A stretch of DNA of 8,828 nucleotides from CAZMMV01 sp964567475 (GCA_964567475.1 CAZMMV010000070.1:1-8828); one strand, 5' to 3'; shown: positions 1 to 6,980, counted from the first letter of the stretch. Made by a program: numbers and translations. Notes: generated from the sequence alone by a model not told the origin.

Positions 1-3
1 AAT

Positions 4-1701
4 CTAAAACTCACTATCATCTATTCTATCTAGCCAAGATTTTAAAGGTTTCACTACTTCCTTTATTGTTCCATCTTTAAATGGATTTTTTAAGTTTGCA
101 AGTTCTACTAATTCTAAGAATGACCTACTTCCTCCTGCCTTGCATAATCTTAGATAATCTTCCCATGCCTTTTCCTTGTCTTCCCTGTTCTTACTCCAAA
201 ATTGAAATGCACATACCTGGGCCAAAGTATAGTCTATATAATAGAAGGGACTACTAAATATATGTCCTTGTTTAAACCAATATGTTCCTTTATCTAAAAA
301 TCTATTGTCTTGATAATTTTTAAATGGTAGATATTTTCTTTCTATTTCTCTCCACTTATCTTTTCTTTGCTCTGGACTTGCGTCTGGATTTGCATATACA
401 AAGTGTTGAAATTCATCTACAGTAACTCCGTATGGTATAAAATTTATAGCAGCTGACAAATGACTAAATTTATATTTTTCTACTTCTTCCTTGAAAAAAA
501 GCTCCATCCATGGCCAAGTTATAAATTCCATGCTCATAGAATGAATCTCACATGCTTCTAATGTAGGGAATTTATATTCTACCAGTTTATGATCCATACT
601 CATATATGATTGAAAGGCATGACCTGCCTCATGAGTCAACACATCTATATCTCCAGATGTACCATTAAAATTTGAAAATATAAAGGGTGAATCATAGTCG
701 GCTATAATTGTACAATAACCACCAGCCATCTTGCCCTTTTTACTTTCTAAATCTAATAAATCTCTTTCTAGCATAAAATTAAAAAACTCAGATGTTTCTT
801 TTGAAAGTTCATTATACATAGTCTTAGCATTTTCTATTATCCAGTTTGAATCTCCCTTTGGGCTGGCATTACCAGTTAAATATTCTAAGGCTTCATCGTA
901 AGATCTTAACTCTTTAAGTCCTAACCTTTTTCTTTGTCTATCCTTTAAGCCTGCAACTAAGGGTACTAAATCTTCATATACTTGTTTTCTATAATTAGCA
1001 ACCATATTAGCATCATAATCACTTCTGCCTAGTCTTTTATATCCCATTTCTACATAATCAGAAAAACCTAATGATTTTGCCATACTATCTCTTACCTTAA
1101 CTAATTCATCATAAATCCTATCTAATTCATTTTCATTTTCTTCAAAAAAACTCCACAATACCTTTTCTGCATCTTTTCTAACTTCCCTATCCTTTGACTC
1201 TAGGAAGGGTGTCATCTCACTTAAATTTCTTGTATCTCCTTGAAAATAGAGTTTAGCTGAAGCAATTAATTTATCATACTCAGTCACAAGTTTATTTTCC
1301 TTAACTAAATCTGGAATTATTTCTTCTGAAAATGTTTGCAATTGAAGTTCTGCTAGATTAAATAACTGTTGACCCCATATTTCTTCTAATTCCTTTCTAA
1401 ATTTAGAATTAATTAATTCCTTATAATATTTAGAGATTAAATTTTGAAACTTAGGTTCATTTTCATCTATAAAATCATTTTCCTTTATATAAAATTCATC
1501 TTCTGTATTTATAGAATGTCTAATATTAACTAAAGCAACCATAGTATCCATATTATTTCTTAATTTATTTATTCTTTCTATAACTTTGTTTTGTTCATTA
1601 AAAGACCTTGCTCCGCTAAAATCTTCTAATAATTTATTAAATTCATCCCTTATCTTTGACAAATCTGGTCTTTCATACTTATAATCTTTAAACTTTAACA
1701 T
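4..1701 (-). CDS. M3 family oligoendopeptidase (zinc metallopeptidase)
   Basis: This 565-residue protein is a probable cytoplasmic zinc peptidase that cleaves short peptides internally, in the thimet oligopeptidase/PepF superfamily (M3). The zinc site is visible: HEAGH at residues 357-361 gives two His ligands and the catalytic Glu358, and Glu385 in the segment ACEIHSMSME, 28 residues after the first His, fits the third ligand. Near the C-terminus, GHIFSSPFYYIDY (479-491) supplies the conserved His and Tyr residues that M3 enzymes use to bind substrate. The N-terminal 300 residues are helical and charged, as expected for the lid that restricts access to short peptides. There is no signal peptide or membrane segment. 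The length fits the shorter non-PepF M3 clade, which I recall as about 550-570 residues. The start is supported by AAGGAGG six bases upstream. The stop is TAG at 6-4, so the gene is complete, but its terminator lies outside the window. It is transcribed divergently from the ABC operon. I am confident of the family and not of the natural substrate. Confidence 0.95.
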   Translation of the reverse strand: MLKFKDYKYERPDLSKIRDEFNKLLEDFSGARSFNEQNKVIERINKLRNNMDTMVALVNIRHSINTEDEFYIKENDFIDENEPKFQNLISKYYKELINSKFRKELEEIWGQQLFNLAELQLQTFSEEIIPDLVKENKLVTEYDKLIASAKLYFQGDTRNLSEMTPFLESKDREVRKDAEKVLWSFFEENENELDRIYDELVKVRDSMAKSLGFSDYVEMGYKRLGRSDYDANMVANYRKQVYEDLVPLVAGLKDRQRKRLGLKELRSYDEALEYLTGNASPKGDSNWIIENAKTMYNELSKETSEFFNFMLERDLLDLESKKGKMAGGYCTIIADYDSPFIFSNFNGTSGDIDVLTHEAGHAFQSYMSMDHKLVEYKFPTLEACEIHSMSMEFITWPWMELFFKEEVEKYKFSHLSAAINFIPYGVTVDEFQHFVYANPDASPEQRKDKWREIERKYLPFKNYQDNRFLDKGTYWFKQGHIFSSPFYYIDYTLAQVCAFQFWSKNREDKEKAWEDYLRLCKAGGSRSFLELVELANLKNPFKDGTIKEVVKPLKSWLDRIDDSEF

Positions 1702-1715
1702 ATTTTTCCTCCTTA

Positions 1716-1744
1716 TAATATGTTTAATAAATAAACACTTATTA
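1716..1744 (-). repeat. AT-rich inverted repeat in the peptidase leader
   Basis: TGTTTA (1721-1726) and TAAACA (1732-1737) form perfect arms around a five-base loop. After a two-base bulge the pairing extends through TAATA (1716-1720) and TATTA (1740-1744). The element lies between the probable peptidase promoter and its Shine-Dalgarno site (1708-1714). It could be a weak mRNA hairpin or an operator. It has only one G/C pair per arm, so chance is a real alternative. Confidence 0.3.
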
Positions 1745-1780
1745 AAACAATAATTTTCTTACCATTTCTTCATTACTTTT

Positions 1781-1811
1781 ATTATACACATATAAGTTCA
1801 ATAGTAGTCTA
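1781..1811 (-). promoter_or_regulatory. Probable promoter of the M3 peptidase gene
   Basis: Read on the minus strand there is an exact TATAAT (1786-1781). The best -35 is a poor TAGACT (1811-1806) at a 19-base spacing. The implied transcript start lies about 70 bases before the ATG. The -10 match is exact, but the -35 is weak and the spacing long, and TATAAT-like strings are common in DNA this AT-rich. The promoter lies back to back with the promoter of the ABC operon, the two being about 25 bases apart. Confidence 0.45.
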
Positions 1812-1835
1812 TTTTGAATTGCATGTTTTTTATCA

Positions 1836-1864
1836 TTGACAGTTGTCTAACAATTCAGTATAAT
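1836..1864 (+). promoter_or_regulatory. Consensus sigma-A promoter of the ABC importer operon
   Basis: TTGACA at 1836-1841 and TATAAT at 1859-1864 are both exact consensus hexamers at the ideal 17-base spacing. Initiation near 1871 would give a leader of about 155 bases before the lipoprotein ATG. A promoter this perfect is expected to be strong unless repressed, and the overlapping inverted repeats (next entry) suggest a possible repressor site. No repressor gene is present in the window. Confidence 0.88.
1838..1853 (+). promoter_or_regulatory. Overlapping small palindromes in the promoter spacer (candidate operator)
   Basis: Two short inverted repeats sit between the -35 and -10 boxes: GACA-GT-TGTC (1838-1847) and TTGT-CTA-ACAA (1843-1853). 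A repressor bound here would block RNA polymerase directly. The arms are only four bases each, so this is a suggestion from position and symmetry and not a recognised operator. It does not fit the catabolite-repression (cre) consensus. Confidence 0.3.
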
Positions 1865-1951
1865 TAACTTAAGGATTTGATGTGATATAGTATTATCTTG
1901 GTAATTAAATAATCATATTAAGTTCTTTATTTTATATAATATAATAAGACT

Positions 1952-1969
1952 AATTATTGAACAATGATT
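1952..1969 (+). repeat. Palindrome in the ABC operon leader (AATTATTG / CAATGATT)
   Basis: Eight-base arms surround a two-base centre, with one mismatch that would be a G-U pair in RNA. The two-base centre is too tight for a good RNA loop, which favours a DNA-binding site over an mRNA hairpin if it is functional. The half-site ACAAT also occurs at 1850-1854 inside the promoter. The AT-rich background raises the chance of coincidence. Confidence 0.3.
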
Positions 1970-1976
1970 TATTTGT

Positions 1977-2001
1977 TATTTATCTCATAGTGAGTTAAAT
2001 A
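1977..2001 (+). promoter_or_regulatory. 25-bp imperfect palindrome just upstream of the lipoprotein RBS
   Basis: Eleven-base arms flank a three-base centre (TAG, 1988-1990), with the core CTCA-TAG-TGAG and a single T/T mismatch at 1983/1995, giving 10 of 11 pairs. It lies about 15 bases before the purine-rich RBS (AAGGGGGAG, 2015-2023) of the lipoprotein gene. It could be a dyad operator for a dimeric regulator acting downstream of the promoter, or an mRNA hairpin that affects stability or ribosome access. I do not recognise it as a named motif. Confidence 0.4.
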
Positions 2002-2028
2002 TATATTAAATTTTAAGGGGGAGTAAAT

Positions 2029-3210
2029 ATGAAGATGAAAAAAATATTGGCACTGATACTTGTGGGTATTCTTGTATTATCTACTGTCGGATGTGGCGCC
2101 AACGATGATGCCAACACATCTACTGAGCTAGATGGCGAAACAGATCTTGCAGATGACGGAGAAAAGGCACCTGATACAGACTATAAAATAGGGATCGTTA
2201 CAGGTACTGTATCCCAAGGTGAAGAAGAGTATAATGCAGCTCAAAACATGATAGGTAAATATGGAGATATGATTGAACACGTTACTTATCCTGACAACTT
2301 TGGTAAAGAAGTAGAAACTACTATATCACAAGTTGCAAGTCTTGCATCTGACCCAAAAGTAAAAGCAATAGTATTTGTCCAAGCAGTACCAGGAGCAGCA
2401 GCTGCTATAGATAAAGTAAGAGAAACTAGAGAAGATATGCTATTTGTACTTGGTGTTCCTCATGAAGACCCTGATGTAATAGCTGCAAGGGCAGATATTT
2501 CACTTGAACTAAATCAACTTCAACGTGGAATAGATATTATGGAAACTTCTAAAAAGATGGGTGCTGAAACATTTGTCCACTACTCATTCCCAAGACATAT
2601 GTCTTATGAATTATTATCAGCTAGAAGAGATGCTTTAAAAGAAAATGCTGAAAGATTAGATATTAAATTTGTTGAAGTAGATGCACCAGACCCAACTGGT
2701 GACGCTGGTACGCCAGGTGCTCAACAATTTATTTTAGAAAATGTTCCTCAACAAATTGAGAAGTATGGTAAAGATACAGCATTCTTTAGTACAAACTGTA
2801 GTATGATGGAACCATTAATTAAACAATCACTTGAATATGGAGCAATTTTCCCTGAGCAATGTTGCCCTTCTCCATACCATGGATATCCAGGTGCTTTAGG
2901 AATTGAAATTCCTAGCGATAAAGCTGGAAATTTAGATTTCTTAGCAGAACAAGTATCAGCTAAGGTTGCTGAAAAAGATGGTACTGGTAGATTTGGTACA
3001 TGGAGTAAACCTGCAAACGTAGCAATAATAGAAGCCGGAGTAGAATATTCTAGAGCATTTATCGAAGGCGAAATTGAAAGATTAGACGTTGACGCAATGT
3101 TGAAATTTATGAAAGAAGCTACAAATGATACTGACGATAGCGTTAAATTCGAAAAATTTGAAGACTATGATAACTTTATTCTATTTGTATTAGGTACTCA
3201 AGTATTCTAG
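2029..3210 (+). CDS. DUF3798-type solute-binding lipoprotein of an ABC importer
   Basis: This 393-residue exported lipoprotein is the probable ligand-capture subunit of the importer encoded downstream. The N-terminus has Lys residues, a hydrophobic core (6-17) and a lipobox ending STVGC, with Cys22 as the predicted lipidated residue. An acidic Asp/Glu-rich linker runs to about residue 50. The mature domain then starts with DYKIGIVTGTVSQGEEEY, the opening strand and helix of a periplasmic-binding-protein-like alpha/beta fold. I recognise PHEDPDV (144-150), HYSFPRHMSYELL (184-196), APDPTGDAG (219-227) and EQCCPSPYHGYPGALGIE (276-293) as DUF3798 family segments from memory, not from a search. 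Besides Cys22 there are Cys257 and the pair Cys278-Cys279. The family's ligand is unknown to me. The start is set by AAGGGGGAG five bases upstream; a second in-frame ATG at 2035 is less well placed. It heads the operon behind a consensus promoter and is followed by a hairpin. Confidence 0.9.
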   Translation: MKMKKILALILVGILVLSTVGCGANDDANTSTELDGETDLADDGEKAPDTDYKIGIVTGTVSQGEEEYNAAQNMIGKYGDMIEHVTYPDNFGKEVETTISQVASLASDPKVKAIVFVQAVPGAAAAIDKVRETREDMLFVLGVPHEDPDVIAARADISLELNQLQRGIDIMETSKKMGAETFVHYSFPRHMSYELLSARRDALKENAERLDIKFVEVDAPDPTGDAGTPGAQQFILENVPQQIEKYGKDTAFFSTNCSMMEPLIKQSLEYGAIFPEQCCPSPYHGYPGALGIEIPSDKAGNLDFLAEQVSAKVAEKDGTGRFGTWSKPANVAIIEAGVEYSRAFIEGEIERLDVDAMLKFMKEATNDTDDSVKFEKFEDYDNFILFVLGTQVF

Positions 3211-3249
3211 TTTAGGGTTAAAGGTTTTATAATTAAAAATAAAATATTA

Positions 3250-3288
3250 TTAAATAGAGGAGTCGTAAATCGACTCCCTTCTATTTAA
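3250..3288 (+). promoter_or_regulatory. Intercistronic hairpin between binding-protein and ATPase genes
   Basis: GGAGTCG (3259-3265) and CGACTCC (3271-3277) pair perfectly around a five-base loop. Past a two-base bulge (3278-3279) the stem continues with about eight A/T-rich pairs (3251-3258 with 3280-3287). It is the most GC-rich short element outside the genes. There is no run of T after the stem, so it looks less like a full terminator than a partial terminator or mRNA-protecting structure. That would allow more binding protein than ATPase and permease, a common arrangement in importer operons. The ATPase RBS (AAGGAGG, 3292-3298) starts only four bases after the stem, so the structure could also affect initiation there. 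Confidence 0.75.
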
Positions 3289-3303
3289 ATTAAGGAGGTA
3301 ACT

Positions 3304-4899
3304 ATGACACTACTCCAAATGAAAAATATTTCAAAATTTTACGGAGAAAATCAAGTACTTAAAGATATATCAATAAACATCAAAAAAGGAGAAATCCACG
3401 GCTTAGTAGGAGAAAATGGGGCCGGTAAATCCACCCTAGTAAATATAATGTTTGGTATGCCAGTTATACACTCTACTGGAGGCTTTGAAGGAGAAATGTT
3501 ACTTGATGGAAAACCATTTAATCCAAAAACTCCAATGGAAGCAATGGATATGGGTATCGGTATGGTCCATCAAGAATTTATGCTTATACCAGGATTTACT
3601 ATTACAGAAAACATTAAACTTAATAGAGAAAACACTAAATCTACACTACTTAGCAAAATTTTTGGTCCAAAATTAGAAAATTTAGATCCAAATAAAATGC
3701 GTAACGATTCTAAAGAAGCACTTAAAAAACTCCATATGGATGTTGAAGAATACCTACCGGTAGCAGGATTGCCTGTTGGATATATGCAATTTATTGAAAT
3801 AGCAAGAGAAATAGACAAATCTAATTTAAAACTTTTAATATTAGATGAGCCTACTGCTGTACTTACAGAATCTGAAGCCGAAAGGTTTTTAGTCGTCATA
3901 AAAGAATTAACTGATATGGGTATTGCAATGCTATTTATCACTCATAGATTAAATGAAATAAAAAGTATAACAAACTCTCTTACTGTTTTACGTGATGGAG
4001 GGCTAGTTAAATCAATAGCTACAAAAGATATAAATATTATTGAAATGGCTAAATTGATGGTAGGTAGAGAAGTAGTTGAAACTACCACAAAGAAAAAAAC
4101 ATCTGATGTTGATAATTTAGATACCTTTATCCAATTAAAAGATTTCCTTGTAGATATGCCTGGTGAAAGAATAAAAGGCATTGATTTAGATATTAAAAAA
4201 GGTGAAATTTTAGGTATAGGTGGCTTGGCTGGACAAGGAAAAATAGGATTGTCCAATGGAATAATGGGATTATATGAAACTAAGGGAACGATTCTAAAAG
4301 ATGGAAAAGAAATGCCTATAAATAATCCTAGGGGAATGTTAAGAGAAAAAGTAGCATTCTTATCTGAAGATAGAAAAGGTGTTGGTCTACTTTTAGATGA
4401 TCCAATAGATATAAATATAGCTTTTACATCACTTGAAATTAATAATAAATTCATAAAAAAAGTAGGGCCCTTAAGAATGATAAACAGTGGTGAAATTAAA
4501 TCCCACGGAAAAAACATGATAGAAAAATTAGATATAAGATGTACTGGTCCATCTCAAAATACTAGATTTTTATCTGGTGGAAATCAACAAAAGGTATGTA
4601 TTGCAAGAGCTCTTACCTTAGAACCAGAATTACTTATGGTATCAGAACCTACCCGTGGTATAGATATAGGTGCAAAGAACTTAGTACTAGACACATTAGT
4701 AAACTTAAATAAAGAATCAAATACGACCATAATAATTACATCTAGTGAATTAGCCGAATTAAGACAAATATCAGATAGAATTGTAATTATTTCCGAAGGT
4801 AAAATCCATGCTATTCTCTCACCCAATGACTCTGACGAAAAATTTGGTTTAGCAATGGCTGGAGAAAGTATAGATGATATAGACGAGGTGATAGAGTAA
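3304..4899 (+). CDS. Double-domain ABC importer ATPase, RbsA/MglA-like
   Basis: This 531-residue cytoplasmic protein carries two nucleotide-binding domains and should power the importer. Domain 1 has Walker A GENGAGKST (36-44), Q-loop Gln90, a divergent signature LPVGYMQFIEIARE (156-169), Walker B LLILDEPTA (177-185) and switch His214. Domain 2 has a degenerate P-loop GGLAGQGKIGLS (306-317), SEDRK (354-358) in the Q-loop region, a canonical signature LSGGNQQK (423-430), and Walker B LLMVSEPTRGIDIGA (443-457) in which Ser447 replaces the usual Asp. Ser480-Ser481 stand where the switch His would be. A weakened second domain is normal for sugar and nucleoside importers of this class; the Walker B Ser is less usual. 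The length is slightly above the roughly 500 residues typical of the class, partly through inserts near 52-64 and 105-130. AAGGAGG five bases upstream supports the start. The stop overlaps the next gene as TAATG. Confidence 0.95.
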   Translation: MTLLQMKNISKFYGENQVLKDISINIKKGEIHGLVGENGAGKSTLVNIMFGMPVIHSTGGFEGEMLLDGKPFNPKTPMEAMDMGIGMVHQEFMLIPGFTITENIKLNRENTKSTLLSKIFGPKLENLDPNKMRNDSKEALKKLHMDVEEYLPVAGLPVGYMQFIEIAREIDKSNLKLLILDEPTAVLTESEAERFLVVIKELTDMGIAMLFITHRLNEIKSITNSLTVLRDGGLVKSIATKDINIIEMAKLMVGREVVETTTKKKTSDVDNLDTFIQLKDFLVDMPGERIKGIDLDIKKGEILGIGGLAGQGKIGLSNGIMGLYETKGTILKDGKEMPINNPRGMLREKVAFLSEDRKGVGLLLDDPIDINIAFTSLEINNKFIKKVGPLRMINSGEIKSHGKNMIEKLDIRCTGPSQNTRFLSGGNQQKVCIARALTLEPELLMVSEPTRGIDIGAKNLVLDTLVNLNKESNTTIIITSSELAELRQISDRIVIISEGKIHAILSPNDSDEKFGLAMAGESIDDIDEVIE

Positions 4900-5945
4900 T
4901 GGATATGAAAACGATTTATAAAAAGATAGGATTTCCCAGACTTATAATAACAGTATTTTTAATAATATTACTTATTGCTGCTAATATACTTGGGATTTCA
5001 AACAAAGAAGTATGGGGTGGCATATTAACAAGATTTGGTATGAATGCCATATTAGTCCTTGCAATGGTTCCCTCAATACAATCAGGTATCGGAGTTAACT
5101 TTAACTTACCTATGGGAGTTATATTTGGGCTAATAGGAGCATTAGTTAGTATAGAAATGGGTCTTACTGGATGGGCAAGTTTTGCTGTAGCTTTAATAGT
5201 TGCAATTCCACTAGCCGCCATAGCAGGATATTTCTATGGTCTTATGCTAAATCGAGTAAAAGGTCAAGAAATGACAGTAGGTACTTATGTAGGTTTTTCC
5301 ATTGTATCCTTTATGTGTATATTTTGGCTTTTAGCACCCTTTAAAAGTGAAGAACTAGTTTGGCCTATGAGTGGTAAAGGTCTTAGAGTTACACTTTCAA
5401 TGGAATCATCCATGGGTGGCCTTTTAGATAATTTCTTGAATCCAGAATGGTTGCCGGAATGGATGCAAGTTATTCCTATAGGTTTAATATTATTCTTTGC
5501 CTTACTATCATTTATAGTATGGGTATTTTTTAGAACTAAAAGTGGTACTGCTATGAAAGTAGCTGGAAGTTCAGAAGCCTTTGCCATTTCAAATGGAGTT
5601 AATGTAAATAAACAAAGAATCAGAGGAATGATGATGTCAACAGTACTTGCAGCAATAGGTATAATAGTATATAGTCAGTCCTTTGGCTTCTTGCAGCTCT
5701 ACACTGCCCCTCTCTATGTGGCAATGCCTGCTGCTGCTGCTATATTGATAGGTGGAGCAACTTTACAAAGAGCAAAAATAATCCATGTAATTATAGGTAC
5801 CTTTTTGTTCCAAGGCTTATTAGTAGTAGCTCTTCCTGTAATCAACCTAATCTCAGGAGGAAGTTTAGCAGAAATAATGAGAATAATAATAAGTAATGGA
5901 ATTATTCTTTATGCATTAACTAGAAAGGCTGGTGACGCAATATGA
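4899..5945 (+). CDS. ABC importer permease, BPD_transp_2 family (first subunit)
   Basis: This 348-residue integral membrane protein is one half of the transport channel. Hydrophobic segments lie near residues 14-31, 49-63, 68-84, 93-118, 128-147, 191-211, 244-262, 270-287, 296-317 and 322-340, the eight-to-ten helix pattern of RbsC/YufP-type permeases. The cytoplasmic loop GTAMKVAGSSEAFAISNGVNV (216-236) matches the family's conserved G..M.A.G....A...G.NV segment that docks with the ATPase. It is paralogous to the next gene: both have LNR(V/A)KG(Q/K)EM (117-125 here) and an ILIGGA(T/S)...GTFLF stretch (282-304 here). The ATG overlaps the ATPase stop (TAATG), with GAGGTG (4885-4890) as RBS, so translation is probably coupled. 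The family is clear. The cargo is not shown by the sequence. Confidence 0.93.
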   Translation: MDMKTIYKKIGFPRLIITVFLIILLIAANILGISNKEVWGGILTRFGMNAILVLAMVPSIQSGIGVNFNLPMGVIFGLIGALVSIEMGLTGWASFAVALIVAIPLAAIAGYFYGLMLNRVKGQEMTVGTYVGFSIVSFMCIFWLLAPFKSEELVWPMSGKGLRVTLSMESSMGGLLDNFLNPEWLPEWMQVIPIGLILFFALLSFIVWVFFRTKSGTAMKVAGSSEAFAISNGVNVNKQRIRGMMMSTVLAAIGIIVYSQSFGFLQLYTAPLYVAMPAAAAILIGGATLQRAKIIHVIIGTFLFQGLLVVALPVINLISGGSLAEIMRIIISNGIILYALTRKAGDAI

Positions 5946-6973
5946 TGGTACCTATAGTCTTTATGGTAATTTGTGCAATTTCTTTCTATTTATCTGGACT
6001 ACCTTTAAACTTTGTATTCAATGAGATAATCCTTAGACTTTCTAGAAACTTAATCCTTGTAATGTCTCTTATAATACCGGTTATAACAGGTATGGGACTA
6101 AACTTTGGTATAGTACTAGGAGCTATGGCAGGTCAGGTAGGCTTAATATTTATAATGAACTACGGATTAGGTGGCATAGGAGGAGTTGTAGCTGCAATCG
6201 TCGTTTCTACTCCTGTAGCTATAATATTAGGCTACTTAGTTGGTTTAGTTTTAAACAGAGCAAAAGGTAAAGAAATGATTACTTCAATGATTTTAGGATT
6301 CTTTGCAAATGGTGTTTATCAGTTAATATTTATAGTAATGGCTGGTAAAATAATTCCATTTAGTAATCCAGATATGCTAATGTCCACAGGGGAAGGTCTT
6401 AGAAATACTATTGACCTTAAAATTATTAGAAGATCTGTAGATGATCTCTTCTTTGGTGGAATGACAAGTATCCCAGTATTTACATTTATAATTATAACTC
6501 TTTTCTTTTTCGGACTTTATTTTTTCCTAAAAACAAAGCTAGGACAAGAAATGAGAGCTGTAGGACAAGATATGCATGTTGCTAGTATCTCTGGTATAGA
6601 TGTAGATAAAACTAGAATTATTTCTATAATATTGTCTACAGTTTTAGCAGCTTGGGGACAAATAGTCTATCTCCAAAATCTAGGTACTCTAAATACTTAT
6701 AACAATCATGAACAGGTAGGACTCTTTTCAGTAGCAGCCCTTTTAATAGGTGGAGCTTCAGTAGACAAAGCTTCTTGGAAGGAAGCCATACTAGGCACAT
6801 TCTTATTCCATCTCTTGTTTATAGTATCTCCTCTTGCCGGGAGAAACCTAATGGGTAATGCCCAAATAGGAGAATATTTTAGAGTATTCGTAGCTTATGG
6901 AGTTATCGGTCTTGCACTATTGCTTCATGCTTGGGAATCTAAAAAAACCCAATCAAGATTATCTGATATATAA
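5942..6973 (+). CDS. ABC importer permease, BPD_transp_2 family (second subunit)
   Basis: This 343-residue membrane protein is the probable partner of the preceding permease in a heterodimeric channel. Hydrophobic segments lie near 2-18, 35-51, 56-73, 79-104, 114-134, 177-196, 226-243, 257-270, 282-297 and 312-329. The ATPase-docking loop GQEMRAVGQDMHVASISGIDV (201-221) is closer to the family consensus than that of its paralogue. LNRAKGKEM (104-112) mirrors the motif in the first permease. The protein starts directly with a membrane segment, lacking the short cytoplasmic tail seen in its partner. The first ATG overlaps the previous stop (ATGATG), and a second ATG follows immediately at 5945. 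The only upstream SD-like string is a weak GGTGA (5931-5935), so translation probably depends on ribosomes terminating at the previous gene. It is the last gene before the operon terminator. Confidence 0.93.
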   Translation: MMVPIVFMVICAISFYLSGLPLNFVFNEIILRLSRNLILVMSLIIPVITGMGLNFGIVLGAMAGQVGLIFIMNYGLGGIGGVVAAIVVSTPVAIILGYLVGLVLNRAKGKEMITSMILGFFANGVYQLIFIVMAGKIIPFSNPDMLMSTGEGLRNTIDLKIIRRSVDDLFFGGMTSIPVFTFIIITLFFFGLYFFLKTKLGQEMRAVGQDMHVASISGIDVDKTRIISIILSTVLAAWGQIVYLQNLGTLNTYNNHEQVGLFSVAALLIGGASVDKASWKEAILGTFLFHLLFIVSPLAGRNLMGNAQIGEYFRVFVAYGVIGLALLLHAWESKKTQSRLSDI

Positions 6974-6980
6974 GATTTTT

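Noticed and set aside
8..18. CTCACTAT near the left end matching half of the 1977-2001 dyad
   Set aside because: It lies inside the peptidase coding sequence, has no second arm, and an eight-base match is expected by chance.
1935..1945. Tandem TATAAT strings in the leader as a second promoter
   Set aside because: No acceptable -35 lies 16-18 bases upstream (ATCATA and ATTAAG only), and such strings are expected by chance in this sequence.
1865..2014. Possible riboswitch in the ABC operon leader
   Set aside because: The leader is almost pure A/T apart from short palindromes. I see no purine, SAM, TPP, cobalamin or T-box core and no terminator/antiterminator pair.
3452..3676. 74-codon plus-strand open frame inside the ATPase gene
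   Set aside because: Out-of-frame reading of the Walker A to Q-loop region, with no domain, RBS or independent support.
3570..4826. Three long open frames on the minus strand opposite the ATPase gene
   Set aside because: They lie wholly antisense to a gene with clear ABC motifs and lack convincing Shine-Dalgarno sites. Their Ser/Ile/Pro-rich translations are what the complement of AT-rich coding DNA gives.
4916..5587. Two minus-strand open frames of about 100 codons opposite the first permease
   Set aside because: Antisense shadows of a permease with well-defined membrane segments; no start signals or recognisable protein.
4..6973. Peptidase and ABC importer as a single peptide uptake and degradation system
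   Set aside because: The importer's ATPase and permeases are of the sugar/nucleoside class, not the Opp/Dpp class, and the peptidase has its own divergent promoter. Adjacency alone does not support a shared pathway.
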